From Rhizobium leguminosarum (GTDB lineage Bacteria > Pseudomonadota > Alphaproteobacteria > Rhizobiales > Rhizobiaceae): 64,000 nt of DNA. The notes beneath the pieces were generated by a model, which saw nothing but the letters and a program-made list of their open reading frames with translations, had not been told where the DNA came from and made no database searches. A program made the position numbers and the translations under genes. This document shows positions 18,314-27,090 of the stretch, piece after piece. The DNA lies in NCBI RefSeq assembly GCF_001679785.1, contig NZ_CP016286.1, positions 3,776,001 through 3,840,000 on the forward strand. The letters run 5' to 3'. Numbering within the stretch: the stretch's first letter is position 1; every line of letters starts with the position of its first letter.

Positions 18314-18679
18314 ATGATTAGGTTCCGCAATATCATAACGGCAGGAGTTGTTGCGCTGACGTTTGCCGCCACGTCCCTTACAGCGACAACACCTGCCTTA
18401 GCTCACGGCGGCGGAGGCCATGGCGGTGGCGGCTTCTCGCGTGACGGCGGCCACTTCGGCGGTGGTGCGAATATGGGCGGCGGCAATTTCGCCGATCGCG
18501 GCTTCGGAGCGCATTATTTCGGCGGAGCCGGCCATTTTGGCGGACACCGCGACGGCCGTTTCGCCTTCCATGATAGAAATCGTCTGTTCTTCGGCGATGA
18601 CGACTATGACCCGCAACAGTGCCAGCCGGAATGGCTCAACCAGTACGGCCATCGCGTTCTGGTGGAAGTCTGCTCTTGA
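18314..18679 (+). CDS. Secreted Gly/His-rich small protein
   Basis: A 121-residue protein with a clear signal peptide (MIRFRNIITAGVVALTFA..., cleavage near ALA-HGG at residues 33-36). The mature part begins HGGGGHGGGGF and is rich in Gly, His, Phe and Asp, then ends in an ordered tail QCQPEWLNQYGHRVLVEVCS with two Cys. The His/Gly run could bind metal; this is inference. No known domain was recognised, though similar Gly-rich periplasmic proteins are common in rhizobia. Single gene between the RhtB exporter and a convergent ABC operon. Confidence 0.75.
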   Translation: MIRFRNIITAGVVALTFAATSLTATTPALAHGGGGHGGGGFSRDGGHFGGGANMGGGNFADRGFGAHYFGGAGHFGGHRDGRFAFHDRNRLFFGDDDYDPQQCQPEWLNQYGHRVLVEVCS

Positions 18680-18727
18680 TGACGGTCCCCCTGGCCTCTG
18701 AGGAGTCGTGAAACGATCAGCTGTCCG

Positions 18728-19522
18728 CTAACCGATCAGCAACGCATCGTCATCCAGCGTCTGGCCGCGCATCTTGCGGAACATTGCGATCAGATCCTCG
18801 ACCTGCAATGTCTTGCGGCTGTCGCCGGCGACATCGAGCACGATCTCGCCGCCATGCAGCATCACCGTTCGGTGGCCATAATCGAGCGCCTGGCGCATCG
18901 AATGCGTCACCATCAGCGTCGTCAGCTTGCGCTCGGAAACGATTTTCTGGGTCAGGCCCATGATGAATTCTGCCATGCCGGGGTCAAGCGCCGCCGTATG
19001 TTCGTCGAGCAGCAGCACCTCCGAGCCGGCCAGCGTCGCCATGACGAGCGAGACCGCTTGGCGCTGGCCGCCGGAAAGCAGGTCCATGCGGTCCTTCATG
19101 CGGTTCTCCAGCCCGAGATTGAGCTCGGCGATCCTCGCGCGAAAATGGTCGCGCCGTTTTGCGCCAAGCGCCGAAACAAGTCCGCGCCGCTCGCCGCGTC
19201 GCGCCGCAAGCGCCAGGTTCTCCTCGATCGACAGCGCACCGCAGCTTCCGGTCAGCGGGTCCTGAAAGACACGGGCGACGAGCCCGGCGCGCGCCGCCGT
19301 CGTCTTGCGTGTGACGTCGGCATTGCCGATCAGCACCTGCCCTTCGCTCGCCAGCACATCGCCGGCGAGCACGCCGAGCAGCGTCGATTTGCCGGCGCCG
19401 TTCGAGCCGATGACGGTAACGAAGGAGCCTTCCTCGATCGTCAGGCTGACACCCGAAAGCGCCTGCTTCTGCAGCGGCGTACCGCGCCCGAAAACGACCT
19501 TGATGTTCTTGAGGTTGATCAC
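18728..19522 (-). CDS. ABC transporter ATP-binding protein (TrpXYZ-like system)
   Basis: A 264-residue ATPase: Walker A GSNGAGKST at residues 40-48, signature LSGGQRQ near 155, Walker B LLLDEHTAALDP near 175, switch His in VTHSM. Start GTG 19522 overlaps the permease stop (GTGA), showing translational coupling. Last gene of a three-gene operon after the substrate-binding protein and permease. The family is close to branched-chain/urea-type importers acting with PF04392 binding proteins. Confidence 0.92.
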   Translation of the reverse strand: MINLKNIKVVFGRGTPLQKQALSGVSLTIEEGSFVTVIGSNGAGKSTLLGVLAGDVLASEGQVLIGNADVTRKTTAARAGLVARVFQDPLTGSCGALSIEENLALAARRGERRGLVSALGAKRRDHFRARIAELNLGLENRMKDRMDLLSGGQRQAVSLVMATLAGSEVLLLDEHTAALDPGMAEFIMGLTQKIVSERKLTTLMVTHSMRQALDYGHRTVMLHGGEIVLDVAGDSRKTLQVEDLIAMFRKMRGQTLDDDALLIG

Positions 19523-20397
19523 GACGCGGCACCTCCACGCAAACGGGGAAGGATGAGCGCCACGGTCACCAGCACGGCCGTCACGAAATTGAGATCGGAC
19601 GCCTGCAGGCCGATGACGTCGCTCGAAAGCGCCAGCTGGATCGCGATGCGATAAAGGATCGAGCCGAGCACGCATCCAACAAGCGCGATCAGCAGACCGC
19701 GGCGCCCGAGCAGCGTCTCGCCGATGATGACGGCAGCGAGACCGACGACGATCGTGCCGACGCCTGAGGTGACGTCGGCAAAGCCGTTCGTCTGGGCAAA
19801 CAGCGCGCCGCCGAGCGCCACCAGCGCATTGGAGATCGCCATGCCGAGATAGATCTGCCGGCTGGTATCGACGCCCTGCGCCCGCGCCATCCTTGCATTG
19901 GCGCCGGTCGCCCGCATTGCCAGCCCGGCATCGCTTTCCAGGAAACGCCAGACCAGGATGAGCGCGATGACGACGAGAACACCGACGAAGAGTGGCCGCA
20001 CGTAGAAATCGCGAAGGCCATGGCCGAAGAACGGGCTGATCATCGTGTCGGCATTGATGAGCGCGACATTGGGTTTGCCCATCACGCGCAGATTGACGGA
20101 AAACAGTGCGATCATCGTCAGGATCGAGGCGAGCAAATTGAGGATCTTGAAGCGCACGTTGAGCAGCGCCGTCACCATGCCTGCGGCGGCACCGGCCGCC
20201 ATAGCGATCAGCGCTGCAAGCCAAGCATTGACGCCGGCAATAATCAGCACGGCCGTCACCGCCGCGCCAAGCGGAAAGGAGCCATCGACCGTCAGGTCGG
20301 GGAAATCCAGAACACGGAAGGCGAGATAGACCCCAAGGGCGACGAAGGAATAGACCAGTCCGAGTTCGACGGCCCCCCAGAATGCGATTTGGCTCAA
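19519..20397 (-). CDS. ABC transporter permease (TrpXYZ-like system)
   Basis: About 292 residues with roughly eight hydrophobic helices, of the branched-chain amino-acid type (LGVYLAFRVLDFPDLTVDG near the N-terminus; RATGANARMARAQGVDT cytoplasmic loop). Start is taken as TTG at 20397 (LSQIAFWGAVELG), with a GA-rich stretch upstream; ATG 20448 would add 17 residues of poor quality. Single permease, so it probably works as a homodimer. Separated from the binding-protein gene by a strong hairpin. Confidence 0.88.
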   Translation of the reverse strand: MSQIAFWGAVELGLVYSFVALGVYLAFRVLDFPDLTVDGSFPLGAAVTAVLIIAGVNAWLAALIAMAAGAAAGMVTALLNVRFKILNLLASILTMIALFSVNLRVMGKPNVALINADTMISPFFGHGLRDFYVRPLFVGVLVVIALILVWRFLESDAGLAMRATGANARMARAQGVDTSRQIYLGMAISNALVALGGALFAQTNGFADVTSGVGTIVVGLAAVIIGETLLGRRGLLIALVGCVLGSILYRIAIQLALSSDVIGLQASDLNFVTAVLVTVALILPRLRGGAAS

Positions 20398-20465
20398 GGC
20401 TTCCGCCCCTCTTCTGTCCGTTTCCGCTCCGCGCCTTGCGCGAAACATCAGGCTTTTAATACCAT

Positions 20466-20496
20466 CAGCCGCTCCCGTGTGGAACGGGAGCGGCTG
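20466..20496 (-). terminator. Intercistronic hairpin between binding protein and permease genes
   Basis: CAGCCGCTCCCGT pairs perfectly with ACGGGAGCGGCTG over 13 bp with a 5-base loop. It has no strong T run, so it more likely stabilises the upstream mRNA or partly terminates, giving more binding protein than permease. Confidence 0.65.
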
Positions 20497-20527
20497 CAAA
20501 CTCGATCAGCGACGGCAGTCGCCTTGT

Positions 20528-21481
20528 TTATTCGATGACTTTGGTAGCGCGGGAAAGCACGCTCTGCGGCAGGGTGACCCCCATCTTCTCGGCCGCCGCC
20601 TTGTTGACGACGAGATCGCTGCCGGCGGCAGTCTTGACGGCGATGTCGCCCGGGTTCTCGCCCTTCAGCACACGAACGACAATGTCGCCGGTCTGCTTGC
20701 CGACATCATAATAGTTGAAGCCGAGGGCGGCGATCGAGCCGCGCGAAACCGAATCCGTATCGGCGGTAAAGAGCGGCAGCTTGCTCTCCTCGGCAACCGC
20801 GACAGCGCCTTCAAGCGCGGAAATGATCGTGTTGTCGGTCGGAATGTAGATCGCATCGGCGCGGCCGACGAGTGCGCGTGCAGCTCCCTGGACCTCGGCC
20901 GATTTGGTGGCGGCCGATTCGACTACCTTCAGGCCAGCCTTTTCGGCTTCGGCCCTCAGCACGGCGAGCAGCGAAACGGAATTCGCCTCGCCGGAATTGT
21001 AGAGATAGCCGATGGTTTTCACATCAGGCAGGATTTCCTTGATCAGCGCCAAGTGCTCGGCGACCGGCGACATATCGGAGAGGCCGGTGACGTTGCCGCC
21101 GGGCTTGTCCATGTTCTTGACGAGCTGGGCGCCAAGCGGATCGGACACGGCCGTGAAGACGACGGGAATGTCACGCGTCGAGGAAACGACGGCCTGGGCC
21201 GAGGGCGTCGAGATCGGCACGATGACATTGGGCTCGTCGCCGGCGAACTGGCGGGCGATCTGGGCCGCCGTCGCCGGATTGCCCTGCGCCGATTCGAACA
21301 CGAATTTCAGGTTCTCGCCTTCCTTGTAGCCCGCAGCCGTCAGCGCATCGAGAACACCCTTGCGCGCCGCATCCAGCGCCGGATGTTCGACGATCGCCGT
21401 CACGGCAACGGTGACGTCATCGGCCTTTGCGGGCAGGGAAAGGGCCAAACTGGCGGCAAGAGCGAGCAAAATCGGGCGCAT
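20528..21481 (-). CDS. ABC transporter substrate-binding protein (PF04392/TrpX type)
   Basis: A 317-residue periplasmic binding protein: signal peptide MRPILLALAASLALSLPAKA, then VTVAVTAIVEHPALDAARKG and NVTGLSDMSPVAEHLALIKE, characteristic of the ABC_sub_bind family. Related proteins bind tryptophan or other aromatic or small ligands; the substrate is unproven here. ATG 21481 has AGGAGG 6 bases upstream. First gene of the operon with permease and ATPase downstream. Confidence 0.92.
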   Translation of the reverse strand: MRPILLALAASLALSLPAKADDVTVAVTAIVEHPALDAARKGVLDALTAAGYKEGENLKFVFESAQGNPATAAQIARQFAGDEPNVIVPISTPSAQAVVSSTRDIPVVFTAVSDPLGAQLVKNMDKPGGNVTGLSDMSPVAEHLALIKEILPDVKTIGYLYNSGEANSVSLLAVLRAEAEKAGLKVVESAATKSAEVQGAARALVGRADAIYIPTDNTIISALEGAVAVAEESKLPLFTADTDSVSRGSIAALGFNYYDVGKQTGDIVVRVLKGENPGDIAVKTAAGSDLVVNKAAAEKMGVTLPQSVLSRATKVIE

Positions 21482-21574
21482 GGGGATCCTCCTGAATGAT
21501 TTTGGGGGCACTTTTAGGAAAAGCGCCCCCTGAAATCAATCGCGGAGAATTGTAGCGAGGATCAAACTTGCTGA

Positions 21575-22807
21575 TCAGTCGTCGGCGCCGTGATTGGCGA
21601 TCATCATCGCCTCGAAGGCGAGCCGCTCGGTCTTGCGCATGCGTTCGGATTCCGATTTCAGCTGGCCGCAGGCGGCAAGAATGTCGCGGCCGCGCGGCGT
21701 GCGGATCGGCGAAGCATAACCTGCCGAATTGATGAAATCGGCGAACTTCTCGATCTGCTCCCAGTCGGAACACTGATAATTGGTGCCGGGCCAGGGGTTG
21801 AACGGAATGAGGTTGATCTTCGCCGGCACGCCCTTCAGGAGCTTGATCAGCCCCTTGGCGTCTTCCAGGCTGTCGTTGACATCCTTCAGCATCACATATT
21901 CGAAGGTGATGCGCCGCGCGTTCGAAAGACCAGGATAGGACCGGCAGGCCTCGATCAGCTCCTTCAGCGGATACTTCTTGTTGATCGGCACCAGAAGGTC
22001 GCGCAGATCGTCACGCACCGCATGCAGCGAAATCGCCAGCATGACGCCGATTTCCTCGCCAGTGCGGAAGATCTCCGGCACGACGCCAGAAGTGGAAAGC
22101 GTCACGCGGCGCCTAGACAGTGACAGGCCGTCACCATCCGTTGCGATCAGCAATGCCTGCTTGACGGCATCGAAGTTATAAAGCGGCTCACCCATGCCCA
22201 TCATGACGATGTTGCTGACCTTGCGGCCCTCGGCAGGCATGATCGTACCCTGCGGCGCTTCACGGTCCGGGAAGTCCCCAAGCCGGTCGCGGGCAAGCAG
22301 CAACTGCGAAAGAATTTCCTCCGCAGTCAGGTTGCGCACCAGACGCTGTGTCCCGGTATGACAGAAGGAACAGTTGAGCGTGCAGCCGACCTGGCTCGAG
22401 ATACACAGCGTGCCGCGGCCCTCTTCCGGAATGTAGACGGCCTCGATCTCGACGGGACGCCCGGCGCCGCGCGGGGGAAAGCGCAGCAGCCACTTGCGCG
22501 TGCCGTCGTTGGAGACCTGCTCCTCGACGATCTCGGGACGTTCGATGGTGAAATGCTGCTTCAGCATCTCCCGCATGTCCTTGGCAACATTCGTCATATG
22601 GTCGAAGTCGGAGACCCCGCGCACATAGATCCAGTTCCAGAGCTGCGAGACGCGCATCTTGATCTGCTTCTCAGCCACACCCTTTTCGCGGAGTGCCGCC
22701 CCCATCTCCTCGCGCGACATGCCGATCAACGACGGCTTCTCGGCGCCGGATGGCGCGCGCATCAGCGGCTTGGTCACATCTATCGCATCCATGACGGACA
22801 TAGGCAT
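21575..22807 (-). CDS. rlmN: 23S rRNA (A2503-C2) / tRNA (A37-C2) methyltransferase RlmN
   Basis: Radical SAM enzyme that methylates A2503 of 23S rRNA, affecting peptidyl-transferase fidelity. The cluster motif CTLNCSFC is at about residues 141-148, followed by [10 protein letters not shown] and [15 protein letters not shown] catalytic Cys lies near the C-terminus (ILAACGQL). Length about 410 is slightly longer than E. coli RlmN. Three closely spaced ATGs (22807, 22801, 22792) are possible; the first is used because GGGA lies just upstream. Confidence 0.96.
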   Translation of the reverse strand: MPMSVMDAIDVTKPLMRAPSGAEKPSLIGMSREEMGAALREKGVAEKQIKMRVSQLWNWIYVRGVSDFDHMTNVAKDMREMLKQHFTIERPEIVEEQVSNDGTRKWLLRFPPRGAGRPVEIEAVYIPEEGRGTLCISSQVGCTLNCSFCHTGTQRLVRNLTAEEILSQLLLARDRLGDFPDREAPQGTIMPAEGRKVSNIVMMGMGEPLYNFDAVKQALLIATDGDGLSLSRRRVTLSTSGVVPEIFRTGEEIGVMLAISLHAVRDDLRDLLVPINKKYPLKELIEACRSYPGLSNARRITFEYVMLKDVNDSLEDAKGLIKLLKGVPAKINLIPFNPWPGTNYQCSDWEQIEKFADFINSAGYASPIRTPRGRDILAACGQLKSESERMRKTERLAFEAMMIANHGADD

Positions 22808-23000
22808 TCATCCCGAATTCAAACATGTGGCTGCTCCTCGCAACCCCGTGGACTTCAGCGGTGAGCCGGAAGACCTGCGGGCGCATGACAGCACATCGGC
22901 AGAAGTTGAATGGCGGAACGGCGACTGAAATCGCGATCTGTCCGCTGTTGGCGCCGGCTTTAGCATCATTTTGCCCGCGCGTCACCATAGATGGAAACGG

Positions 23001-23026
23001 CATGGGCCGGCGCAAGGCCGGCCCAT
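23001..23026 (-). terminator. Hairpin downstream of the IalB-family gene
   Basis: CATGGGCCGGC pairs with GCCGGCCCATG, an 11-bp stem with a short loop, 26 bp after the stop codon at 23052. The T run is weak (CCGTTTCC), so efficiency is uncertain. Confidence 0.55.
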
Positions 23027-23051
23027 GAAATTCTTCGGCCTAAAGGACCGC

Positions 23052-23561
23052 TTACTTGCAGGTTTCGATCTGCTTCAGCGCAGCCGAGATACCCGAGAGC
23101 GAATAGCTGTAGGAGGTGCCGGTGCCCTTGCGCGAAACGGCATTGACCGTCATCGAATGACCGGTCTTCATCGCGGCGACGAGGGCCGGCTCCTGCGCCG
23201 CGTTCTCGACCCAGCCGGCCTTGTCCTTGGTGAACATCACAAAGGTCTTGCTGTCGATGACGACGTTGATCTTCGAATTTTCCTTGACCGTGTAGCCCAT
23301 CATCGCCTGCGGTTCGTAGGAGATGTTCTGGCCCGGACGCTGGGAGACGATGAAGAAATTGTCGCCATGGTCGACGCTTGCCGGCTGCTTTGCCGTCGGA
23401 ACGGACAGCACGTAGCAGACGGTGCTGTTGCCCGACTTGTAGGAGTAGGCGCCCCATGCCTGGAACTGCTGGATGCGGTTCGGCGCGGCCTGCTGCGCTG
23501 TCGCAACTCCGGCCATAACAAGGGTGAGTGCGAGAGCGGATACGATACTTTTTACAAACAT
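23052..23561 (-). CDS. Invasion-associated locus B (IalB) family periplasmic protein
   Basis: A 169-residue secreted protein: signal peptide MFVKSIVSALALTLVMAGVATAQ, then an IalB-type body (WGAYSY...STVCYVLSVPTAKQP, MTVNAVSRKGTGTSYSYSLSG). Two Cys (STVCY and the C-terminal ETCK) probably form a disulfide. IalB was named in Bartonella for erythrocyte invasion, but homologues are common in non-pathogenic rhizobia where the function is unknown. ATG 23561 has AGGA 5 bases upstream. Confidence 0.88.
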   Translation of the reverse strand: MFVKSIVSALALTLVMAGVATAQQAAPNRIQQFQAWGAYSYKSGNSTVCYVLSVPTAKQPASVDHGDNFFIVSQRPGQNISYEPQAMMGYTVKENSKINVVIDSKTFVMFTKDKAGWVENAAQEPALVAAMKTGHSMTVNAVSRKGTGTSYSYSLSGISAALKQIETCK

Positions 23562-23897
23562 GGATTCCTGCCGGTTCTTGCGATTCAAGGCCCGAAGCGA
23601 TCATAGCGGGCGCCGCATAATCACGATCTGCTTTATTTTGACTTAATTCAGGTTACCAAATGGTCAACAATAGCTGCGATTTGTATCTGCCTGTGTCATT
23701 TCAGCTCGGGTGTCAATTTTCGTCCCTTTGACGGTATCGGCCGCGACACCGTGCCCCAATGGCACTGGCCCTCCGTTCGGCTGAATTTAAGACACAAAGA
23801 TTCAGGCAAGAGTTTGACCTTTCCCAAATCCGTTGTACCTCAGTAAGACTTGGAAATCCGGGACGAAATTATTGTCGCAGGGGGCTGGTGAGGAGAT
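23562..23897. other. 336-bp divergent intergenic region (IalB / ECF sigma)
   Basis: No gene seen. AT-richer than its surroundings around 23620-23700 and expected to hold promoters for both flanking genes. I could not identify a convincing ECF-type GGAAC/CGTT promoter or an operator. Confidence 0.4.
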
Positions 23898-24458
23898 ATG
23901 GATGCCGAGGAAAGACAGCGTTTCGCTGCCCTCGCGAAGGCCGTCGCGGACGATCGCGACCAGCAGGCTTTCTCCATCCTGTTCGACTATTTCGCACCCC
24001 GCCTGAAGGCCTGGCTGATGCGCCAGAGGATGACATCAGGCGAGGCTGAGGAACTGGTCCAGGAGATCATGATCGTGCTCTGGCACAAGGCAGAGCTCTA
24101 CGATGCCACGCGATCTTCCCTCTCGACCTGGCTTTTCCGTATTGCCCGCAACCGCCGCATCGACATCCAGCGCCGCGCCAATACCCGCATCTTCGATGAG
24201 ACTGATCCGGCCCTACAGCCGCCGGCCGATATCGGCGCGGAAGAAATCATCGCCAATGACGATCGCGACGCCAAGATACGCGCCGCCGTCGGCCAATTGC
24301 CGGAGGAACAGCGCGACATGCTGCGCGCCGCCTTCTTCCTCGGTCAATCGCATTCGGAGATCGCCGAAGCGACCGGTCTGCCGCTCGGCACGGTGAAGTC
24401 ACGTATCCGGCTTGCCTTCGGCAAGCTCCGCAAGGTGCTGGAACGCGAAATCGCCTGA
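23898..24458 (+). CDS. ECF-type sigma-70 family RNA polymerase sigma factor
   Basis: A 186-residue sigma factor with region 2 (AEELVQEIMIVLWHKAELYDATRSSLSTWLFRIARNRRID) and region 4 (LPEEQRDMLRAAFFLGQSHSEIAEATGLPLGTVKSRIRLAFGKLRKVL). AGGAGATATG precedes ATG 23898. No anti-sigma gene is adjacent: the next gene is convergent and encodes a DUF1232 protein. Regulation is therefore unclear; the regulon and signal are unknown. Confidence 0.92.
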   Translation: MDAEERQRFAALAKAVADDRDQQAFSILFDYFAPRLKAWLMRQRMTSGEAEELVQEIMIVLWHKAELYDATRSSLSTWLFRIARNRRIDIQRRANTRIFDETDPALQPPADIGAEEIIANDDRDAKIRAAVGQLPEEQRDMLRAAFFLGQSHSEIAEATGLPLGTVKSRIRLAFGKLRKVLEREIA

Positions 24459-24461
24459 CGC

Positions 24462-24487
24462 ATGTCGCCCAAAAGTGTGCAGCGGAC
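24462..24487. repeat. Truncated rhizobial palindromic element
   Basis: GCATGTCGCCCAAAAGTGTG, 3 bases after the sigma-factor stop, resembles the left half of common rhizobial palindromes related to the 17193-17240 arm. The matching right half is absent, so it is a remnant. Weak call. Confidence 0.35.
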
Positions 24488-24492
24488 GCGCT

Positions 24493-24885
24493 TTAGATCG
24501 TCTTCATTGCTTCTTCCGGCCGATCGGCGAGAACGCGGTCGGCCGCTTCGTAGTGGCCCGGCCGGATGTGGCCGCGCACCATGGCAAAGGCCGCCGAGAG
24601 CACGGCGATGTCGTCGGAAAAGCCGATGACGGCGAAAATGTCCGGGATCATGTCGACCGGCATGACGAAATAGGCGAGTGCTGCAAGCAGCACGCCGCGC
24701 ACCTTCGTCGGCGTCTGCGGATCGAGCGCGCAATAGAAACCGGCAACGACATCGCGCGAGAACGGGATCTGCCGCACCGCCCGCCGGAAAGTCGGCCAGA
24801 ATTTCTGCCTTACGGTTTTCTCGCGCCGGCTCTGGGTGTCCTCGTCGCCCGGCAACAGGATTTCCCCGAATTTGACCTCGTCCAT
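24493..24885 (-). CDS. DUF1232 (YkvA-like) family protein
   Basis: A 130-residue protein with the family signature LAALAYFVMPVDMIPDIFAVIGFSDDIAVL, which forms two short hydrophobic helices around a conserved MPVDMIPD. Probably membrane-associated; function is unknown across the family. ATG 24885 is chosen over a longer open frame whose N-terminus is low quality. Convergent with the ECF sigma gene and in the same direction as phhB upstream. Confidence 0.82.
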   Translation of the reverse strand: MDEVKFGEILLPGDEDTQSRREKTVRQKFWPTFRRAVRQIPFSRDVVAGFYCALDPQTPTKVRGVLLAALAYFVMPVDMIPDIFAVIGFSDDIAVLSAAFAMVRGHIRPGHYEAADRVLADRPEEAMKTI

Positions 24886-24965
24886 CCCTGCATCCCTTTC
24901 GTCCAAGCGAACATATGGTGATGGCGCCCAGTCTTTCAATCGGCCCCTTTCAATCGGCCCGGCTT

Positions 24966-25271
24966 TCAATCCATACGGCGCGCCGCAGCCTTCTCCATGG
25001 CTCTGGCGAGCTTGAAATCCAGCTCCGTCAGCCCGCCGGCATCATGCGTGTTCAGCGTCACATCCACCTTGGAATAGACATTGAACCATTCGGGATGGTG
25101 GTTGAGCTTCTCGGCCGCGAGCGCTGCCTGCGTCATGAAGCCGAAAGCCTCGATGAAATTTGCGAACTTGAACGTCTTCGATATCGAAGAGCCCGCATCA
25201 TTGAGCGCCCAGCCTGCAAGCTCGGCCAGTTCCGCCTCGGCCGCCGCCCGTTCCAGTCTTTCCCGTTTCAT
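24966..25271 (-). CDS. phhB: 4a-hydroxytetrahydrobiopterin dehydratase (PCD/DCoH)
   Basis: A 101-residue pterin-4a-carbinolamine dehydratase that recycles the pterin cofactor of phenylalanine hydroxylase. The motif [20 protein letters not shown], then [11 protein letters not shown], holds the active-site histidines. ATG 25271 has GAGGAG upstream. The gap to the divergent phosphatase gene is only 33 bp, so its promoter must lie partly inside that gene. No phenylalanine hydroxylase is nearby. Confidence 0.93.
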   Translation of the reverse strand: MKRERLERAAAEAELAELAGWALNDAGSSISKTFKFANFIEAFGFMTQAALAAEKLNHHPEWFNVYSKVDVTLNTHDAGGLTELDFKLARAMEKAAARRMD

Positions 25272-25304
25272 GCCATGCTCCTCTTCTCTGTCGACAGGTT
25301 ACCG

Positions 25305-25778
25305 ATGAAACGCATCAGCATCCTCTTCGTTTGCATGGGCAATATATGCCGTTCTCCGCTCGCGGAGGGAATTTTTGGCCATCTCGTCGCCGAGGCAGGC
25401 TTGACCGGCGATTTTACGATCGATTCCGCCGGCACCGGCGGCTGGCATGAGGGCGAGCCGCCAGACCGGCGTTCGATCGCCGCCGCGAAAAGCCACGGAA
25501 TCGACATATCGGGACAGCGCGCCCGGCGCGTCCGCCCGGGAGATTTCGGGGATTTCGATCTGATCCTTACCATGGACCGCGACAACTTAGCGGCGCTCGA
25601 AAAGAGCGCGCCGCATGGGGCGAATATCCACCTTTTCGGTGATGCTGCGCTGGGAACGGGAGAGGATATTCCCGATCCCTATTATGGCGGCCCTGATGGT
25701 TTCGAGCTGGTCTACACCAGGCTCTTGACCGGCTGCTGCAGGCTGCTCGAAACGCTGGGCGCCGAGCGCACCTCGTGA
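25305..25778 (+). CDS. Low-molecular-weight protein-tyrosine phosphatase
   Basis: A 157-residue phosphatase. The active-site loop C-X5-R is C10-MGNI-C15-R16-S17 near the N-terminus, and the general-acid DPYYGG is near residue 122. ATG 25305 has AGG 6 bases upstream; an in-frame ATG at 25275 is possible. Its 3' end overlaps the convergent thpR by 67 bp (25712-25778), so the two mRNAs are complementary there. The target is unknown; bacterial relatives act on tyrosine kinases or exopolysaccharide regulators. Confidence 0.93.
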   Translation: MKRISILFVCMGNICRSPLAEGIFGHLVAEAGLTGDFTIDSAGTGGWHEGEPPDRRSIAAAKSHGIDISGQRARRVRPGDFGDFDLILTMDRDNLAALEKSAPHGANIHLFGDAALGTGEDIPDPYYGGPDGFELVYTRLLTGCCRLLETLGAERTS

Positions 25779-26305
25779 AGCGGGAACACTTCCTCGGTGA
25801 GGTAAGGCCCGCCGCCGACCGATTCGCGTGACGAAAGCAGCACGAAGCGCGGTGCGGTGAAGGTTGCGGTGTGGAAGTTGCCGCGTCCGGCCAGATATTG
25901 CACGACATCGTCGAGCCGCGAGGATTTGAGCCGCGCCAGCGTCACATGCGGCATGAATTTGCGGGGATCCGGCGGCAGGCCGATGCGCTGGCAGATGCGC
26001 TCTATCTCGCCCTGCAGGGCATGCATTTCAGGCGATTGCGAGACGCCGGCCCAGACCGAATGCGGTTTCTTCGAGCCGAACGAACCGATGCCTTCAAGCC
26101 GGAACTGGAATTCCGGCCGGTCGATGCGGTCGAGGCGTTCAACGATTTCATCGGCCGTCCGGCCGTCGACATCACCGATGAAGCGCAGAGTGATGTGGTA
26201 ATTTTCCACATCGATCCATCGTGCTCCGGGGAGGCCACCGCGCAGCAATGAAAGACTCATCGCCGCATTGCGCGGAATTTCGAGGGCGGTAAACAGTCTC
26301 GGCAT
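25712..26305 (-). CDS. thpR: RNA 2',3'-cyclic phosphodiesterase (2'-5' RNA ligase family)
   Basis: A 197-residue protein of the 2H phosphoesterase superfamily. The two catalytic H-x-T motifs are HIT at residue 37 (NYHITLRFIG) and HVT near 124 (FMPHVTLARLK). ATG 26305 (MPRLFTALEI) has GGGGAG upstream. Family members hydrolyse 2',3'-cyclic phosphate ends of RNA; a role in tRNA repair is suggested but unproven. Convergently overlaps the phosphatase gene. Confidence 0.92.
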   Translation of the reverse strand: MPRLFTALEIPRNAAMSLSLLRGGLPGARWIDVENYHITLRFIGDVDGRTADEIVERLDRIDRPEFQFRLEGIGSFGSKKPHSVWAGVSQSPEMHALQGEIERICQRIGLPPDPRKFMPHVTLARLKSSRLDDVVQYLAGRGNFHTATFTAPRFVLLSSRESVGGGPYLTEEVFPLHEVRSAPSVSSSLQQPVKSLV

Positions 26306-26373
26306 CACGAGCACTCCCCGAATCTTTTGCAGGTGCTCACACGGAATCATGCAATCAACAACCGCGCAAGCCC

Positions 26374-27018
26374 CTAATTCTTCACAGAAGAAATCGTTTC
26401 GACGAAATTTGTGACAGCAGGCTCCATCTTTTCGACCATGACGTCGATCCCTCTCGCATTTGGATGCATGCCGTCGTCGAGCTTCAACCCCGCCTCCAGC
26501 GCAACGCCGTCGAGGAAGAAGGCATAGAGGGGAAGCCCATGTTTTTCAGAAAGTTTCTGGTAGATCGGGTTGAATCGTGCGGCATAATCCGCCCCCATAT
26601 TCGGCGGCGCTATGATACCGGCGAGCAGCACGGCAATGCCACGCTCCTTTAGCCGGGTAATCATCTGATCGAGATTTTTCTCGCTTTGTTCCGGCGGGAT
26701 ACCGCGCAGCGCATCATTGGCGCCAAGCTCGAGAATGACGCCATCAGTGCCGTCGGGTACCGACCAGTCGATGCGCGCAAGGCCCCCTGCCGTCGTGTCG
26801 CCGGAGACCCCGGCATTGGCAATGGTTACGTCGAGGCCCTTCGCTTTCAGGGCCGCCTGCAGCTTTTCTGGAAAGCCGTCGCCGGGCGGCAACTGATAAC
26901 CCGCCATCAAACTGTCCCCAAAACCGACGAGGTTGATTGTCCGGGCATTGGCTGCAGTGGCAAGGATCAGCGAGACGGCGATGACGGTGAATTGAAGGGC
27001 GGCAACTTTAAATCTCAT
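26374..27018 (-). CDS. tesA: Periplasmic SGNH esterase / acyl-CoA thioesterase I (TesA-like)
   Basis: A 214-residue GDSL/SGNH hydrolase. Signal peptide MRFKVAALQFTVIAVSLILATAANA; block I GFGDSL with nucleophile Ser at residue 36; block III GAND; block V D..H (DDGMHPNARG). Acts as lysophospholipase, thioesterase or arylesterase in the periplasm. Divergent from the ABC transporter gene at 27091, the same arrangement as E. coli tesA and ybbA-ybbP. Confidence 0.93.
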   Translation of the reverse strand: MRFKVAALQFTVIAVSLILATAANARTINLVGFGDSLMAGYQLPPGDGFPEKLQAALKAKGLDVTIANAGVSGDTTAGGLARIDWSVPDGTDGVILELGANDALRGIPPEQSEKNLDQMITRLKERGIAVLLAGIIAPPNMGADYAARFNPIYQKLSEKHGLPLYAFFLDGVALEAGLKLDDGMHPNARGIDVMVEKMEPAVTNFVETISSVKN

Positions 27019-27090
27019 TCCAGCTTCCCTAGATTGGCGAAGTGCCGTTATGCGGCCATTCGATTACCGACTTATATAGGGCGATTTCTG

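Noticed and set aside
24890..24965. CRISPR-like repetition of CTTTCAATCGGCCC
   Set aside because: Only two or three partial tandem copies with no spacers; a short local duplication.
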